From: Clostridium sp. UBA1056
GTDB taxonomy: Bacteria > Bacillota > Clostridia > Clostridiales > Clostridiaceae
Direction: 5' to 3'
NCBI GenBank assembly: GCA_002316385.1
Contig: DCDL01000054.1
Coordinates: 34,162-73,643 of the forward strand
Length of the DNA: 39,482 bases
The notes under the pieces were generated by a model that saw only the letters and a list, made by a program, of their open reading frames with translations, was not told where the DNA came from and ran no database searches. The translations under genes and the position numbers were made by a program. Positions within the stretch are counted from its first letter, which is position 1; every line of letters begins with the position of its first letter. Below, piece after piece: positions 9,031 through 17,763 of this stretch.

Positions 9031-9771
9031 ATGAATTATATATCAGAAAAAGCTATTATAGGTAACAATGTGAAGGTTGGAAGATTCACAGTTATTGAAG
9101 ATAACGTTATTATAGGAGATAATTGCATTATTGGTCATAATGTAGTTATACATGAGGATACTATAATAAAAGATAATGTTAGAATAGATGACAATACGGT
9201 TATAGGTAAAACTCCAATGAGAGGGGTAAATAGTATATTTAAAGATGAAGAAAAGTTACCAAACTGTACTATAGGAGAAGGATGTTTAATTGGAGCTACA
9301 ACCATAATATATAGGGGTGCAGTCATAGGAGATAAAACATTAATTGCAGATATGGCAACTATAAGAGAAAATGTAACTATAGGAGAAAAAACTGTTATAG
9401 GTAGAGGCTCAACAGTAGAGAATTTCTGTACAGTAGGCTCAAATTGTAAGATTCAAACTAACGTATATTTAACTGCATACTCTACTGTAGAAGATCATGT
9501 ATTTATAGCACCTTGCGTTGTAACTTCAAATGATAACTATGCAGCTAGATCAAAAGAGAGATTTGGAAAGTTTAAAGGTATTACTATAAAAAGTGGTGGT
9601 AGACTAGGAGCTGGGGCTGTAGTACTTCCTGGTAAAGTTGTAGGAGAAGAAGGATTTGCAGCTGCAGGATCTTTGGTAACAAAGGATATACCCGCTAGAA
9701 AAGTAGTAATTGGAAGCCCGGCAAAGGTTTTAAAAGATGTACCAGAAGATCAACTTCTAGAAAATCAATAA
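9031..9771 (+). CDS. Hexapeptide-repeat (left-handed beta-helix) acyl/acetyltransferase
   Basis: 246 aa made almost entirely of hexapeptide repeats ([IV]G-x-x-x-x type: AIIGNNVKVGRF, VIIGDNCIIGHN, CLIGATTIIYRG, TVIGRGSTVENF), the trimeric left-handed parallel beta-helix fold of LpxA/WbbJ/serine acetyltransferase-type enzymes. The C-terminal loop with SNDNYAARS and the PGKVVGEEGFAAAGSLVTKDIP stretch match sugar O- or N-acetyltransferases of polysaccharide clusters. The 14-base gap to the flippase gene suggests co-transcription and a role in modifying a surface glycan. The acyl donor (acetyl-CoA most likely) and the sugar substrate are inferred. The upstream region lies just after the dlt terminator. 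Confidence 0.85.
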   Translation: MNYISEKAIIGNNVKVGRFTVIEDNVIIGDNCIIGHNVVIHEDTIIKDNVRIDDNTVIGKTPMRGVNSIFKDEEKLPNCTIGEGCLIGATTIIYRGAVIGDKTLIADMATIRENVTIGEKTVIGRGSTVENFCTVGSNCKIQTNVYLTAYSTVEDHVFIAPCVVTSNDNYAARSKERFGKFKGITIKSGGRLGAGAVVLPGKVVGEEGFAAAGSLVTKDIPARKVVIGSPAKVLKDVPEDQLLENQ

Positions 9772-9785
9772 GCAAGTATAAATAT

Positions 9786-11255
9786 ATGAGTAATTTAAAT
9801 TCTAAATTAAATGCGTTGGGGCGTAATTCCTTACTTAGAAAATTTTTATCTTTTTCCGTAGGAAATTGGCTGGTTTTAGTCATAGGACTTATATCAGCAC
9901 CTCTTATAACAAGAATAATAGATCCAGCTGAGTATGGTAAGTTTGGATTATTTACCATGTATGTTAATATAGTTATGTTAATTATAACCTGCGGATTAGA
10001 TCAATCTTATGTTAGATTCTTTTATGAGGAGGAAGAACAAAATAGAAATAGGTTATTATTTGAAAGTGTAAAGATTCCTCTTATATTAAATGTAATAGTA
10101 GCATGTATAATTATTATATTTAAAGTGCCGATATCACAGTATGTAATATCTGATTATAATTTAAGCTTTATAATATTACTTATATTAAATATAAGTTTAT
10201 CATCTATAAATAGATTTTCTCTGCTGACAGTAAGAATGAAGCAAAAGGGTAGACTATATTCTATGCTTCAAGTGATGCAAAAAATTAGTTATCTTATGTC
10301 TATAGGATTATTCTTCATGATATATAATAATAGCTTTTTGACCCTTGCCTACGCAACTTTAGTTTCAAATCTAGTACTAGTTGTCGTATCTGTATTTACT
10401 GAAAGAGATAGTTGGAATTTTAGAGACATTAAAGGAAAAAAACTTAAAAACTCTCAAATCGACATTTTAAAATATGGCATACCTTTAATTTTTACAGTAT
10501 TAGTTACTTGGTTATTTCAATCAGCCGATAAAATGGCCATTAAAGCTTATTATGGTGACTATGAAGTAGGAATCTATAATTCAGCTAATAATATAATAGC
10601 CATTTTAAATATACTACAGGCATCATTTGCAAATTTTTGGCTACCAGTGGCTTTTGAAAAGTATGAAAAAAGTCCAGAGGATACAAAGTTTTTCTCAAAC
10701 ATAAACGATATAGTAAGTTTTTTGATGTTTGGAGTAGGAATTGGTTTAATATTATTTAAAGATATAATTGTACTGCTTTTGGGAGAAAAGTATAGAGTTG
10801 CATCTTACATAATGCCATTTTTAGTGTTTATGCCAGTACTATATACTATGTCAGAGGTATCTGTTGTAGGTATAAACTTTAAAAAGAAACCTAAGTACCA
10901 TGTAATAATAGCATCTTTGGCTTGCTTATTTAATGTTGCGGGAAATAGCATTTTAGTACCAATTTTAGGATCAAAGGGAGCTGGTATTTCTACGGGACTT
11001 GCATATATCGTATTTTATTATGCAAGAACTTTAATATCTACAAGGCTTTATAAAGTAGATTATCATATAGGTAGAACTACAATAGCTATAGTAGCTATAT
11101 TAGTTCTTGCTCTATATTCAAGCTTTAGAGAGTTTTCTATGATTACAGTAATCATTGGAGCTATAGTTATATTAATAGTTTTATTCCTATATAGAAATAC
11201 TATTAAAAGTATGATATCTAAAGCTAAGAGTATTAAAAATGTTGAACAAAAATAA
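9786..11255 (+). CDS. Polysaccharide/oligosaccharide flippase (Wzx/MVF-type)
   Basis: 489 aa with about twelve to fourteen hydrophobic segments spread over the whole length and no large soluble domain. The N-terminal part (FSVGNWLVLVIGLISAPL then RIIDPAEYGKFGLF) is the typical opening of the oligosaccharide flippase family (PF01943/PF13440 type), in which lipid-linked glycans are moved to the outer leaflet. The start ATG has only a weak ribosome binding site and lies 14 bases after the hexapeptide transferase, so translation is probably coupled. The substrate is not predictable. Confidence 0.88.
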   Translation: MSNLNSKLNALGRNSLLRKFLSFSVGNWLVLVIGLISAPLITRIIDPAEYGKFGLFTMYVNIVMLIITCGLDQSYVRFFYEEEEQNRNRLLFESVKIPLILNVIVACIIIIFKVPISQYVISDYNLSFIILLILNISLSSINRFSLLTVRMKQKGRLYSMLQVMQKISYLMSIGLFFMIYNNSFLTLAYATLVSNLVLVVVSVFTERDSWNFRDIKGKKLKNSQIDILKYGIPLIFTVLVTWLFQSADKMAIKAYYGDYEVGIYNSANNIIAILNILQASFANFWLPVAFEKYEKSPEDTKFFSNINDIVSFLMFGVGIGLILFKDIIVLLLGEKYRVASYIMPFLVFMPVLYTMSEVSVVGINFKKKPKYHVIIASLACLFNVAGNSILVPILGSKGAGISTGLAYIVFYYARTLISTRLYKVDYHIGRTTIAIVAILVLALYSSFREFSMITVIIGAIVILIVLFLYRNTIKSMISKAKSIKNVEQK

Positions 11256-11367
11256 TATACAAATATAAATAACTTATCCTAATAATATTTACAGTAATAA
11301 ATATTATTACTACATTTTAATAAATCAATATAATTTAAGACAAGTGTAACTAATAGGAGGGATAAAA

Positions 11368-13101
11368 TTGGATTATAGAAATAAGTATGAGCTATGGATT
11401 AACTCGCCAGAAATTGATGAGGAAACTAAAGCTGAGTTAAAAAGCATTGCTGATGAAACTGATCTAGAAGACAGATTCTATAAAGATCTAGAATTTGGAA
11501 CAGGAGGACTAAGGGGAATAATTGGAGCTGGAAGCAATAGATTAAATATATACACTGTAGGGAAAGCCACACAAGGTTTTGCTAATTACTTAAAAGATAA
11601 ATATACTTCTCCTAAGGTTACTATAGCGTATGATTCTCGCCACATGTCTAAGGAGTTTTCAGAGTATGCTGCTAGAGTTCTAGCTGGTAATGAGATAAAA
11701 GTATATTTGTACGACAAGCTTACACCGACACCAATGCTTTCTTATGCGGTAAGAGAGTTAAATTGCCAAGGTGGAATTGTATTAACAGCTTCACATAATC
11801 CTAAAGAATATAATGGCTATAAGGTTTATGGAAGTGATGGATGTCAAGTTACAGATGCCTCAGCTAATGAAATTATAACCTTTGTAAATAGGATTGATGC
11901 CTTTAATCAAGTTAAAGTAATAGATATAAAAGAAGCTGTTGATAAAAAGTTAGTTAACTATATAGGAGAAGAATTATATACTTCTTATATAGAGAAAGTA
12001 AAGGAACTTACTATAAGAAAAGATTTAGTAAGAAATCATGGTAAGGACCTTAAAATAATATATACACCTATTCATGGAACTGGGAACATTCCTGTAAGAA
12101 GAGTATTAGATGAACTTTCCTATAAAAATGTAGCTGTGGTTAAAGAACAAGAACTTCCAGATGGAGCTTTCCCAACAGCCCCATATCCAAATCCAGAGGA
12201 CAGTAAGGTGTTTAAACTAGCTTTAGAAATGGCCGAGGACTTTAATCCTGATATAATTCTTGGTACAGATCCAGATTGTGATAGAATAGGTGCTGTAGTA
12301 AAAGATAATAAAGGTGAATATAAAGTTCTTACTGGTAATCAAGTAGGTGTACTATTAACGAACTATATAATATTATCTTTGAAGGAATTTGGGAATTTAA
12401 ACAATAATGAAACTATAATTAAAACTATAGTTTCTACAGATATGATAAAACCTATATGCAAGGAGTTTGATGTTCAAGTTAAAGAAGTTTTAACTGGATT
12501 TAAATATATAGGAGAACTCATTAGAAACTTTGAAGAAGCTCCAGGAGATAATAAATTTTTACTAGGCTTTGAAGAAAGCTACGGGTATTTAGCAGGAGAC
12601 TTTGTTAGGGATAAGGATGCTGTTATAGCAGCAGCTTTAATATGTGAAATGACTCTCTATTATAAGTCTATAGGTAAAACTTTATACGAAGGATTATTGG
12701 ATTTATATGAAGAGTATGGATACTATAAAGAGAAGTTAATATCTGTAGAGTTAAAAGGAAAAGAAGGTCAAGAGAAAATCAAAGAGATAATTGAGTACTT
12801 TAGAAGTGAAGATATAAGAAGTTTCGGGGACTATGAGGTTTCTATTAAAGAAGATTATAAATTAAGTTGTAGAACTAATATAAAAAATTCCAGTAGGGAA
12901 GATATAAATTTACCTAAGTCAAATGTTATTAAATTTATTTTCTGCAATGGATGCTATTTTGTGGTAAGACCTTCAGGAACTGAGCCTAAAATGAAAATAT
13001 ACTTAGGAGTAACTAGTGAAAATAACGATAGTTCAGACAAGAGTTTATTATATTTAGAGGAAGCAGTCTTAAATAGCATAAAAGCGTTTTTACCAAAATA
13101 A
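11368..13101 (+). CDS. Phosphoglucomutase/phosphomannomutase (alpha-D-phosphohexomutase)
   Basis: Interconverts hexose 6-phosphate and hexose 1-phosphate, feeding nucleotide-sugar synthesis. 577 aa, the size of the long Firmicutes PgcA-type enzymes. Motifs in order: substrate loop FGTGGLRG at 43-50, active-site phosphoserine in TASHNPKEYNG (Ser142), metal-binding DPDCDR at 301-306, sugar-binding GFEESYGY, and phosphate-binding RPSGTEPKMK near the C-terminus. It starts with TTG at 11368, clearly indicated by TAGGAGGG seven bases upstream. If it acts on mannose phosphate, it would supply the substrate of the guanylyltransferase encoded (interrupted) at 17491-27687; glucose phosphate is equally likely. 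Confidence 0.93.
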   Translation: MDYRNKYELWINSPEIDEETKAELKSIADETDLEDRFYKDLEFGTGGLRGIIGAGSNRLNIYTVGKATQGFANYLKDKYTSPKVTIAYDSRHMSKEFSEYAARVLAGNEIKVYLYDKLTPTPMLSYAVRELNCQGGIVLTASHNPKEYNGYKVYGSDGCQVTDASANEIITFVNRIDAFNQVKVIDIKEAVDKKLVNYIGEELYTSYIEKVKELTIRKDLVRNHGKDLKIIYTPIHGTGNIPVRRVLDELSYKNVAVVKEQELPDGAFPTAPYPNPEDSKVFKLALEMAEDFNPDIILGTDPDCDRIGAVVKDNKGEYKVLTGNQVGVLLTNYIILSLKEFGNLNNNETIIKTIVSTDMIKPICKEFDVQVKEVLTGFKYIGELIRNFEEAPGDNKFLLGFEESYGYLAGDFVRDKDAVIAAALICEMTLYYKSIGKTLYEGLLDLYEEYGYYKEKLISVELKGKEGQEKIKEIIEYFRSEDIRSFGDYEVSIKEDYKLSCRTNIKNSSREDINLPKSNVIKFIFCNGCYFVVRPSGTEPKMKIYLGVTSENNDSSDKSLLYLEEAVLNSIKAFLPK

Positions 13102-13104
13102 AAG

Positions 13105-13134
13105 AGAGCTACATGATTTAATTCATGTAGCTCT
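13105..13134. terminator. Bidirectional terminator between phosphohexomutase and LCP genes
   Basis: AGAGCTACATGA pairs perfectly with TCATGTAGCTCT around a six-base loop, with an A-run before and T-rich DNA after. It lies between two convergent genes and can serve both. Confidence 0.85.
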
Positions 13135-13138
13135 TATT

Positions 13139-14089
13139 TTATTCAGGTTTTATATCTTCATATATATATTTTTGTATTTGTTCCTTAGTGACTTCTTCAT
13201 CAAAGGTAGTATAATATATACCGTTTATTTTATCACCTTTACTATGTTCTGGAAGAGGAAATCTTAGTTGTTCTATATTAGTTATTCCAGAGGTTAATAC
13301 TTTAGTTCCTAGACTTAAAACTTCAGAAGTTGAAAGGCTAGTTTGAACATGAGGTAATATATCATTAACCAATGAAGGAAGCTTAAGAATACCTACGGTA
13401 GATATTTTATTAAAAATTTCTGTAAGTACAATTCTTTGTCTCTCCGTTCTTTTATCATCTCCGCCACTATTATATCTTATTCTAGAATATGCTAAGGCTT
13501 GAGTTCCATTTACGTGTTGTCTACCCGCGGTTGATATTACTCCATTTAAATCAGCTAGTTCATAGTCTTCTACAGTAATATCTATACCACCTATAATATC
13601 TATGATGTCCTTAAGATTATTAAAGTTAACTTTAGCATAGTCTGTAATATCTAAACCAAAAGTTTGATTAATGGTTTTTAAAGTAAGTTCTTCTTGACCA
13701 AAGGCATAGGCATGATTTAACTTATCATAACCATGACCTTCTATATTAACATAGCTATCTCTAGATAGAGAGGTTAACTTCAACTTTTTATGAAGAGAAT
13801 CTACTGTAGCAATAATTATTGCATCTGAACGTCCAACATCTCCATCAGTTTGATCAATACCCAATAAAGCTATATTTTTAATTTTAGATGATGTATTCTT
13901 GGAATCGTCTATTGCTAAGTCTGAATCATTTATACTTACGCTATTTAACTTACCAACTATAGATAAGAAATAGCTACCTAAGGCGGCTAGAGAAAATATT
14001 AAAATAGTTGAAATTATAATAAGTGCCTTTTTGCCAGTAGTTAATTTCTTAGATCTCTTTTTAGATTTTACTTTTTTATCTTTACTCAT
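13139..14089 (-). CDS. LytR-CpsA-Psr (LCP) family ligase, copy 1
   Basis: 316-aa membrane-anchored enzyme of the family that attaches teichoic acids or other glycopolymers to peptidoglycan. A lysine/arginine-rich cytoplasmic N-terminus (residues 1-23) is followed by one membrane span (about 24-46) and an extracellular LCP domain carrying the family's conserved blocks: NIALLGIDQ, GRSDAIIIATVD, SLSRDSYVNI, KLNHAYAFG, and the R-x(n)-DKRTERQR arginine region. AGGAGGAAAAG precedes the ATG. It has no C-terminal low-complexity tail. The 5' end directly abuts the detached tail of copy 2, indicating an operon. Confidence 0.92.
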   Translation of the reverse strand: MSKDKKVKSKKRSKKLTTGKKALIIISTILIFSLAALGSYFLSIVGKLNSVSINDSDLAIDDSKNTSSKIKNIALLGIDQTDGDVGRSDAIIIATVDSLHKKLKLTSLSRDSYVNIEGHGYDKLNHAYAFGQEELTLKTINQTFGLDITDYAKVNFNNLKDIIDIIGGIDITVEDYELADLNGVISTAGRQHVNGTQALAYSRIRYNSGGDDKRTERQRIVLTEIFNKISTVGILKLPSLVNDILPHVQTSLSTSEVLSLGTKVLTSGITNIEQLRFPLPEHSKGDKINGIYYTTFDEEVTKEQIQKYIYEDIKPE

Positions 14090-14106
14090 GAAAGCTTTTC
14101 CTCCTA

Positions 14107-14302
14107 TTAAGGTTTTGGTGTTGTCCCAGTGCCCTCTGTAGGTGATTTAACTGTAGTACCTGTAGAGATTTCTCCACCTTGAGTTTTATAATTACTATTA
14201 GAATTATTCTGTTTTAATTCATCTGTAGAATTATTTACATTATTAGTATCTGGAGTAGAAACCTCTGTCTCAGCATCTGTATTTGGAGTTATAATTTGAA
14301 AC
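14107..14302 (-). pseudogene. Frameshifted C-terminal tail of LCP copy 2
   Basis: A reading frame rich in Thr, Asn, Ser, Gly and Pro (ending GTTVKSPTEGTGTTPKP) lies directly downstream of the stop of LCP copy 2 in another frame. Low-complexity tails of this kind follow the LCP domain in many clostridial paralogues. The tail stops exactly where the ribosome binding site of LCP copy 1 begins, as the end of an operon gene should. The simplest reading is a one-base indel near 14303-14310 that put a stop after AEHFHGN and detached about 65 residues. The frame remains open upstream to an ATG at 14328, but that ATG has no ribosome binding site, so independent translation is unlikely. Confidence 0.6.
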
Positions 14303-15382
14303 TTAATTACCGTGAAAATGTTCAGCATCGTGGTTATATACCTTTTGATTAGGCTCTAGCCACATTTTTCTATCATTAAATATATATTCATGCACTTGTT
14401 CCTCTGTATAAGCTTCATCGTAACATAGGTAGAATAAATCATTAATATTAGAGTTATGAGAATATTCATCTCTAGGGAATCTTTCTTGTTCTATATCCTT
14501 AGTTCCTAAATTAAGTACATTAGCTGCTAGATTAAGTATTTCTTTATTAGATAAACTAGTTTCTACATAAGGTAAGAGCTTAGTTGCCATAGAGGCAAGT
14601 TGTGATGTACCTGCGCTAGAGATCTTATTAAACATCTCTGTCATAATTTTACGATGTCTTTCAGTTCTATCAAAGTCTCCTCCAGCAGTACTTCTAATTC
14701 TACAATAACCTAAAGTTTGAAAACCATTTAAGTGAACTTTTCCTGTTGTTTCATCTTTAATTAATTTTTCAGTAGGTATATTTAGAGCTTCTGAAACTAA
14801 TACAATATAATTATCTACTTCTGTAATTTCTTCATCTGATAATTCGATATCTATACCACCGATAGCATCTACAAGTTCCTCAAGTTCTTGAAAATTAATT
14901 TTTACATAATCCTTAATATTAAGCCCAAAGTTCTGATTTAAAGTTTTTATTGTAAGTTGATGTCCACCATAGGCATAGGCATGGTTAAGCTTATCCTTAT
15001 CATGATCAGGTATATCTATATATGTATCCCTCATTATAGAAGTAATTTTTAATTTTTTATGGACAGGATCAAAGGTTGCTATCATAGTAGCATCAGAACG
15101 ACCTACATCATCTTCAGCTTCATTTTCATCTACACCTAAGATTGCTATATTTACTATATCTTTAATCTCACTAGTTTCAATTTTTTCAGTAACTTCTTCT
15201 TTAATACCTAGATCGCTTTCGTCAATCTCAACTCTTTTCATTTTAGATAATAGATTATTTCCATAAATCCACGCAATAGAAAGTATACATATAAGCGTAA
15301 TAATGCAAATAATAGCTATCGTTATTTTAGAGTTTCGTTTTTTTCTTTTTCTTTCATTTGAATTCTTGTTAGAATTTCCCAA
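14303..15382 (-). CDS. LytR-CpsA-Psr (LCP) family ligase, copy 2, tail lost
   Basis: About 359 aa. A basic N-terminus (NERKRKKRNSK) and one membrane span are followed by a complete extracellular LCP domain (NIAILGVDE, GRSDATMIATFD, SIMRDTYIDIPDHD, KLNHAYAYGGHQ, CRIRSTAGGDFDRTERHR). It contains a roughly 28-residue insertion before the arginine motif that copy 1 lacks but copy 3 has. The best start is TTG at 15382, preceded by AGGATGTGAT, one mismatch from a full anti-SD match; the frame is also open from GTG at 15391. The C-terminus ends abruptly and the lost tail is found in another frame downstream. The catalytic domain is intact, so activity is probably kept. Confidence 0.88.
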   Translation of the reverse strand: MGNSNKNSNERKRKKRNSKITIAIICIITLICILSIAWIYGNNLLSKMKRVEIDESDLGIKEEVTEKIETSEIKDIVNIAILGVDENEAEDDVGRSDATMIATFDPVHKKLKITSIMRDTYIDIPDHDKDKLNHAYAYGGHQLTIKTLNQNFGLNIKDYVKINFQELEELVDAIGGIDIELSDEEITEVDNYIVLVSEALNIPTEKLIKDETTGKVHLNGFQTLGYCRIRSTAGGDFDRTERHRKIMTEMFNKISSAGTSQLASMATKLLPYVETSLSNKEILNLAANVLNLGTKDIEQERFPRDEYSHNSNINDLFYLCYDEAYTEEQVHEYIFNDRKMWLEPNQKVYNHDAEHFHGN

Positions 15383-15602
15383 TACAATCACATCCTAAAA
15401 CTTATTATTTTTATGGTAAAATCGATTTTAAAACTAATATGTGTATAAAATAATGTATACTTTATTATAATATATACATAAAAATAAAGTAGGCATTATA
15501 AGAATTTTTACATAAATATTACAATATATTTGTACGATAACTTGTTATGCTAGCCAAATGATAGCGAAATAAATGCAATACGATTTAAAACAAAAAAATC
15601 TA

Positions 15603-15936
15603 CTAAAAACAAAAGTATTTTATGTATTTATCCAAAAATAAAGTGCCTAATTTTTCTATAGTATCAATATTACCACATTGTGAATTTATAAAATAACATA
15701 GATTATGAGCTAACATTTTTAATGTAATTCTAGTCATAAAACTTAACTTTTATTTAGCTAAGATATTATTTATGTTAAATTGTGAAGCAAGTTGTTAAAA
15801 TGATGCTTCAATTCTGAGTCTTATTTTTGATATATAATTACGGAGCCTAAAAGATTATTACTAGTTGCATTTTTCCCGTTTTTAATTTTATCGGGAATCA
15901 AGTATTTATAAGTATTGACAATAATAGGAAGAAAAA
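15603..15936 (-). pseudogene. Decayed transposase remnant (C-terminal part)
   Basis: On the minus strand, pieces in two frames read as transposase-like sequence: one piece gives IPDKIKNGKNATSNN and LLGSVIIYQK, and after a frameshift RLRIEASF, then two in-frame stops, then MTRITLKMLAHNLCYFIN and a final stop at 15603. The R-x-E-A-x-F block and the hydrophobic LKMLAHNLCYFIN segment resemble the C-termini of DDE transposases. No terminal repeats were found, and the IS family is not assignable. Confidence 0.45.
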
Positions 15937-15985
15937 CCGTAAAAAATCTTTTAAATTCTCAATTTTCTTAGATAAAATAATTAGT

Positions 15986-16067
15986 AAACTCTAACATGTA
16001 TATCCACCATAGATGGTTAGTTGTGTTTCTATTAGTAGGGTGGATATTTTGTTAGAGTTTTTTTACA
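15986..16067. repeat. Long inverted repeat / strong hairpin with T-run
   Basis: The left arm (15986-16008, AAACTCTAACA then TATCCACC) pairs with the right arm (16039-16060, GGTGGATAT then TGTTAGAGTTT) over about 22 positions with few mismatches, around a 30-base loop. Seven T's follow on the plus strand. It could be a terminator of an unrecognised plus-strand transcript, a terminator for the minus-strand LCP gene 50 bases away, or a miniature element. Confidence 0.6.
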
Positions 16068-16119
16068 TGGTAATTTTAACTAATACAATACGTTAATATA
16101 TAGGAATAATTAATATATC

Positions 16120-17226
16120 CTAAGGAGATGAAACATTATTGGAATTTACATTTTCCCAGATTTTATTATCTTTAAATAGATATTCAGAAATTTCTTTTCT
16201 TGCAATATCCTCATCAAAAGTAAGATAAAAGATTTCATTAATTAAAGAATTTTCACTATACTCGTCTCTAGGAAATCTAGCTTGTTCTAGCTCTCTAGTA
16301 TTCATAGATAAAACTTGAGTGCCTAATGAGAATATTTCAGAATTTGACAGAGTAGTTTCTACAAATGGAAGAAGCTTATTCATTGTAATAGCAAGCTTAG
16401 CATATCCAGAATCCGCTATCTTGTTAAACATCTCATTCATTATTTTTCTTTGCCTTTCAGTTCTATCAAAATCCCCACCAGAAGTTCCTCGAATTCGTGT
16501 ATATCCAAGCGCTTCATAGCCTGTCATATGGACCGTACCATCTTTACTAAAGGATACATGCTTTGGAGTTTTACCCGCTGCTGTGTATACAGTATCAAGA
16601 TAGTCATTAACATTCTCCAATTCAGTTTGAGACATTTTCATATCAATTCCGCCTATTGAATCAATAATATCCTCAAGTTCTGTAAAATCAACAGCAATAT
16701 AATCAGTAATGTTAAGGTCAAAATTTTTGTTTATAGTTCTTATAGATAGTTCAGCACCACCATAGGCATAGGCATGATTAAGTTTATCATAGCCATAACC
16801 AGGTATATTAACATATGTGTCTCTCATTAATGATGTAATTTTAATTTTATTATTAATAGGATCAAGTGTTCCAATCATTATAGCATCAGAACGTTGAATA
16901 TTATCCACTTTTTCATCTAGTCCAAATAATGCTATATTTACAATATCATTATATTCTTTTATATTTTCATGGTTATTTTTAAATTTATCACTAATTTCTA
17001 AATTTTTATTATCAATTGTAGTGCGTTTCATTTTATCTAGAGTAGAATAAATACTTACTAAAAATACAATGAGTAATATTATTAGTGAAATTATTGTAAT
17101 AGATATAATTTTTCTTCGTTTACGTTGCTTTGCTCTTTTTTTCTTTAACTTTCTTTTTTTAGCATCCAAAGATTTTTTTTGATTGCTAGTGGTTCTTCTG
17201 TTAATAGAAGTTTTGTCATTATCCAA
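16120..17226 (-). CDS. LytR-CpsA-Psr (LCP) family ligase, copy 3
   Basis: 368 aa. A very basic N-terminus (KKRKLKKKRAKQRKRRK) precedes one membrane span at about residues 45-66, then the LCP domain with NIALFGLDE, QRSDAIMIGTLD, SLMRDTYVNIPGYG, KLNHAYAYGG and TRIRGTSGGDFDRTERQR. It is closer to copy 2 than to copy 1 (shared insertion before the arginine motif, shared ERQR/ERHR pattern). The likely start is TTG at 17226 with AAAGGGTG upstream. It has a short Asn/Ser-rich end but no long tail. It probably has its own promoter, as the 260 bases upstream separate it from manC, which is divergent. Confidence 0.9.
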   Translation of the reverse strand: MDNDKTSINRRTTSNQKKSLDAKKRKLKKKRAKQRKRRKIISITIISLIILLIVFLVSIYSTLDKMKRTTIDNKNLEISDKFKNNHENIKEYNDIVNIALFGLDEKVDNIQRSDAIMIGTLDPINNKIKITSLMRDTYVNIPGYGYDKLNHAYAYGGAELSIRTINKNFDLNITDYIAVDFTELEDIIDSIGGIDMKMSQTELENVNDYLDTVYTAAGKTPKHVSFSKDGTVHMTGYEALGYTRIRGTSGGDFDRTERQRKIMNEMFNKIADSGYAKLAITMNKLLPFVETTLSNSEIFSLGTQVLSMNTRELEQARFPRDEYSENSLINEIFYLTFDEDIARKEISEYLFKDNKIWENVNSNNVSSP

Positions 17227-17490
17227 GATAAAGCACCCTTTCTAATTATTTTCTATACTATGCATCAATTACATATTAACAACTATTTATAATAGATAGA
17301 TTACAAAGTTATTACAACATTAAGCAAAAATAAATAAAGCTAATTTAGTAATTAGAGGCTAGTATGTAAACTATTCTATAATTATACGATAAAAATTCTT
17401 ATAATGGTATATTAAAAGAAGTTTTTTATCCTTCACAAATTTCTCTTAAATCTCATATTATGGGAATAAGCAATATAAAAGGTGATACTT

Positions 17491-17751
17491 GTGTTATACG
17501 CATTAATTTTGGCAGGGGGAAAAGGTACAAGACTTTATCCGCTGTCACGATCTAATAATCCTAAGCAGTTCTTAAAAGTTTTTAATGAAGATAGCTTTTT
17601 AACTAACACAGTTAAAAGGATAGAACCTTTAATAAATAAAGAGAATATATTTGTAGTTACTAATAAAGAATATATTGATAAGATTCATGGGGAATTATCT
17701 CAAGTAAATAAAGAAAATATATTTGTAGAGCCTAGTAATAAGGAGACTGCT
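17491..17751 (+). pseudogene. manC: Mannose-1-phosphate guanylyltransferase, 5' part (interrupted by the element)
   Basis: The N-terminal 87 codons of a GDP-mannose pyrophosphorylase (GTP + mannose 1-phosphate to GDP-mannose). The nucleotide-binding signature LILAGGKGTRLYPLSR lies at residues 4-19, with NPKQF after it and FVEPSNKETA at the junction. The GTG at 17491 is the likely start, six bases after AAAGGTGA; the frame also opens at a GTG at 17482. The frame leaves the gene at the shared core GAGACTGCT (17743-17751) and meets a TAG two codons later, inside the element. Joined at the core to the part beginning at 26881, the reading continues ...KETA-TCIGLAAAKL..., matching the family pattern EPxxxxTAPxIxLAA. 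As it stands, the product is a truncated, inactive fragment. Confidence 0.9.
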
Positions 17752-17763
17752 TTGTAGACGATA
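17743..17763. other. Left attachment site (attL)
   Basis: Core GAGACTGCT at 17743-17751, followed after three bases by the arm TAGACGATA at 17755-17763. The core is repeated at 26872-26880 and the arm is inverted at 26859-26867. The chromosomal half-site lies to the left inside manC. Confidence 0.8.

Larger units (their letters stand above)
15383..16119. other. Gene-poor region between LCP copies 2 and 3
   Basis: About 740 bases of AT-rich DNA without an intact gene. It holds the decayed transposase at 15603-15936 and the long inverted repeat at 15986-16067. The 200 bases just upstream of LCP copy 2 presumably carry its promoter; I cannot single one out. Confidence 0.5.

Noticed and set aside
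11281..11308. AATAATATTT/AAATATTATT hairpin after the flippase as a terminator
   Set aside because: The stem contains only A-T pairs and no T-run follows, so it is too weak to call.
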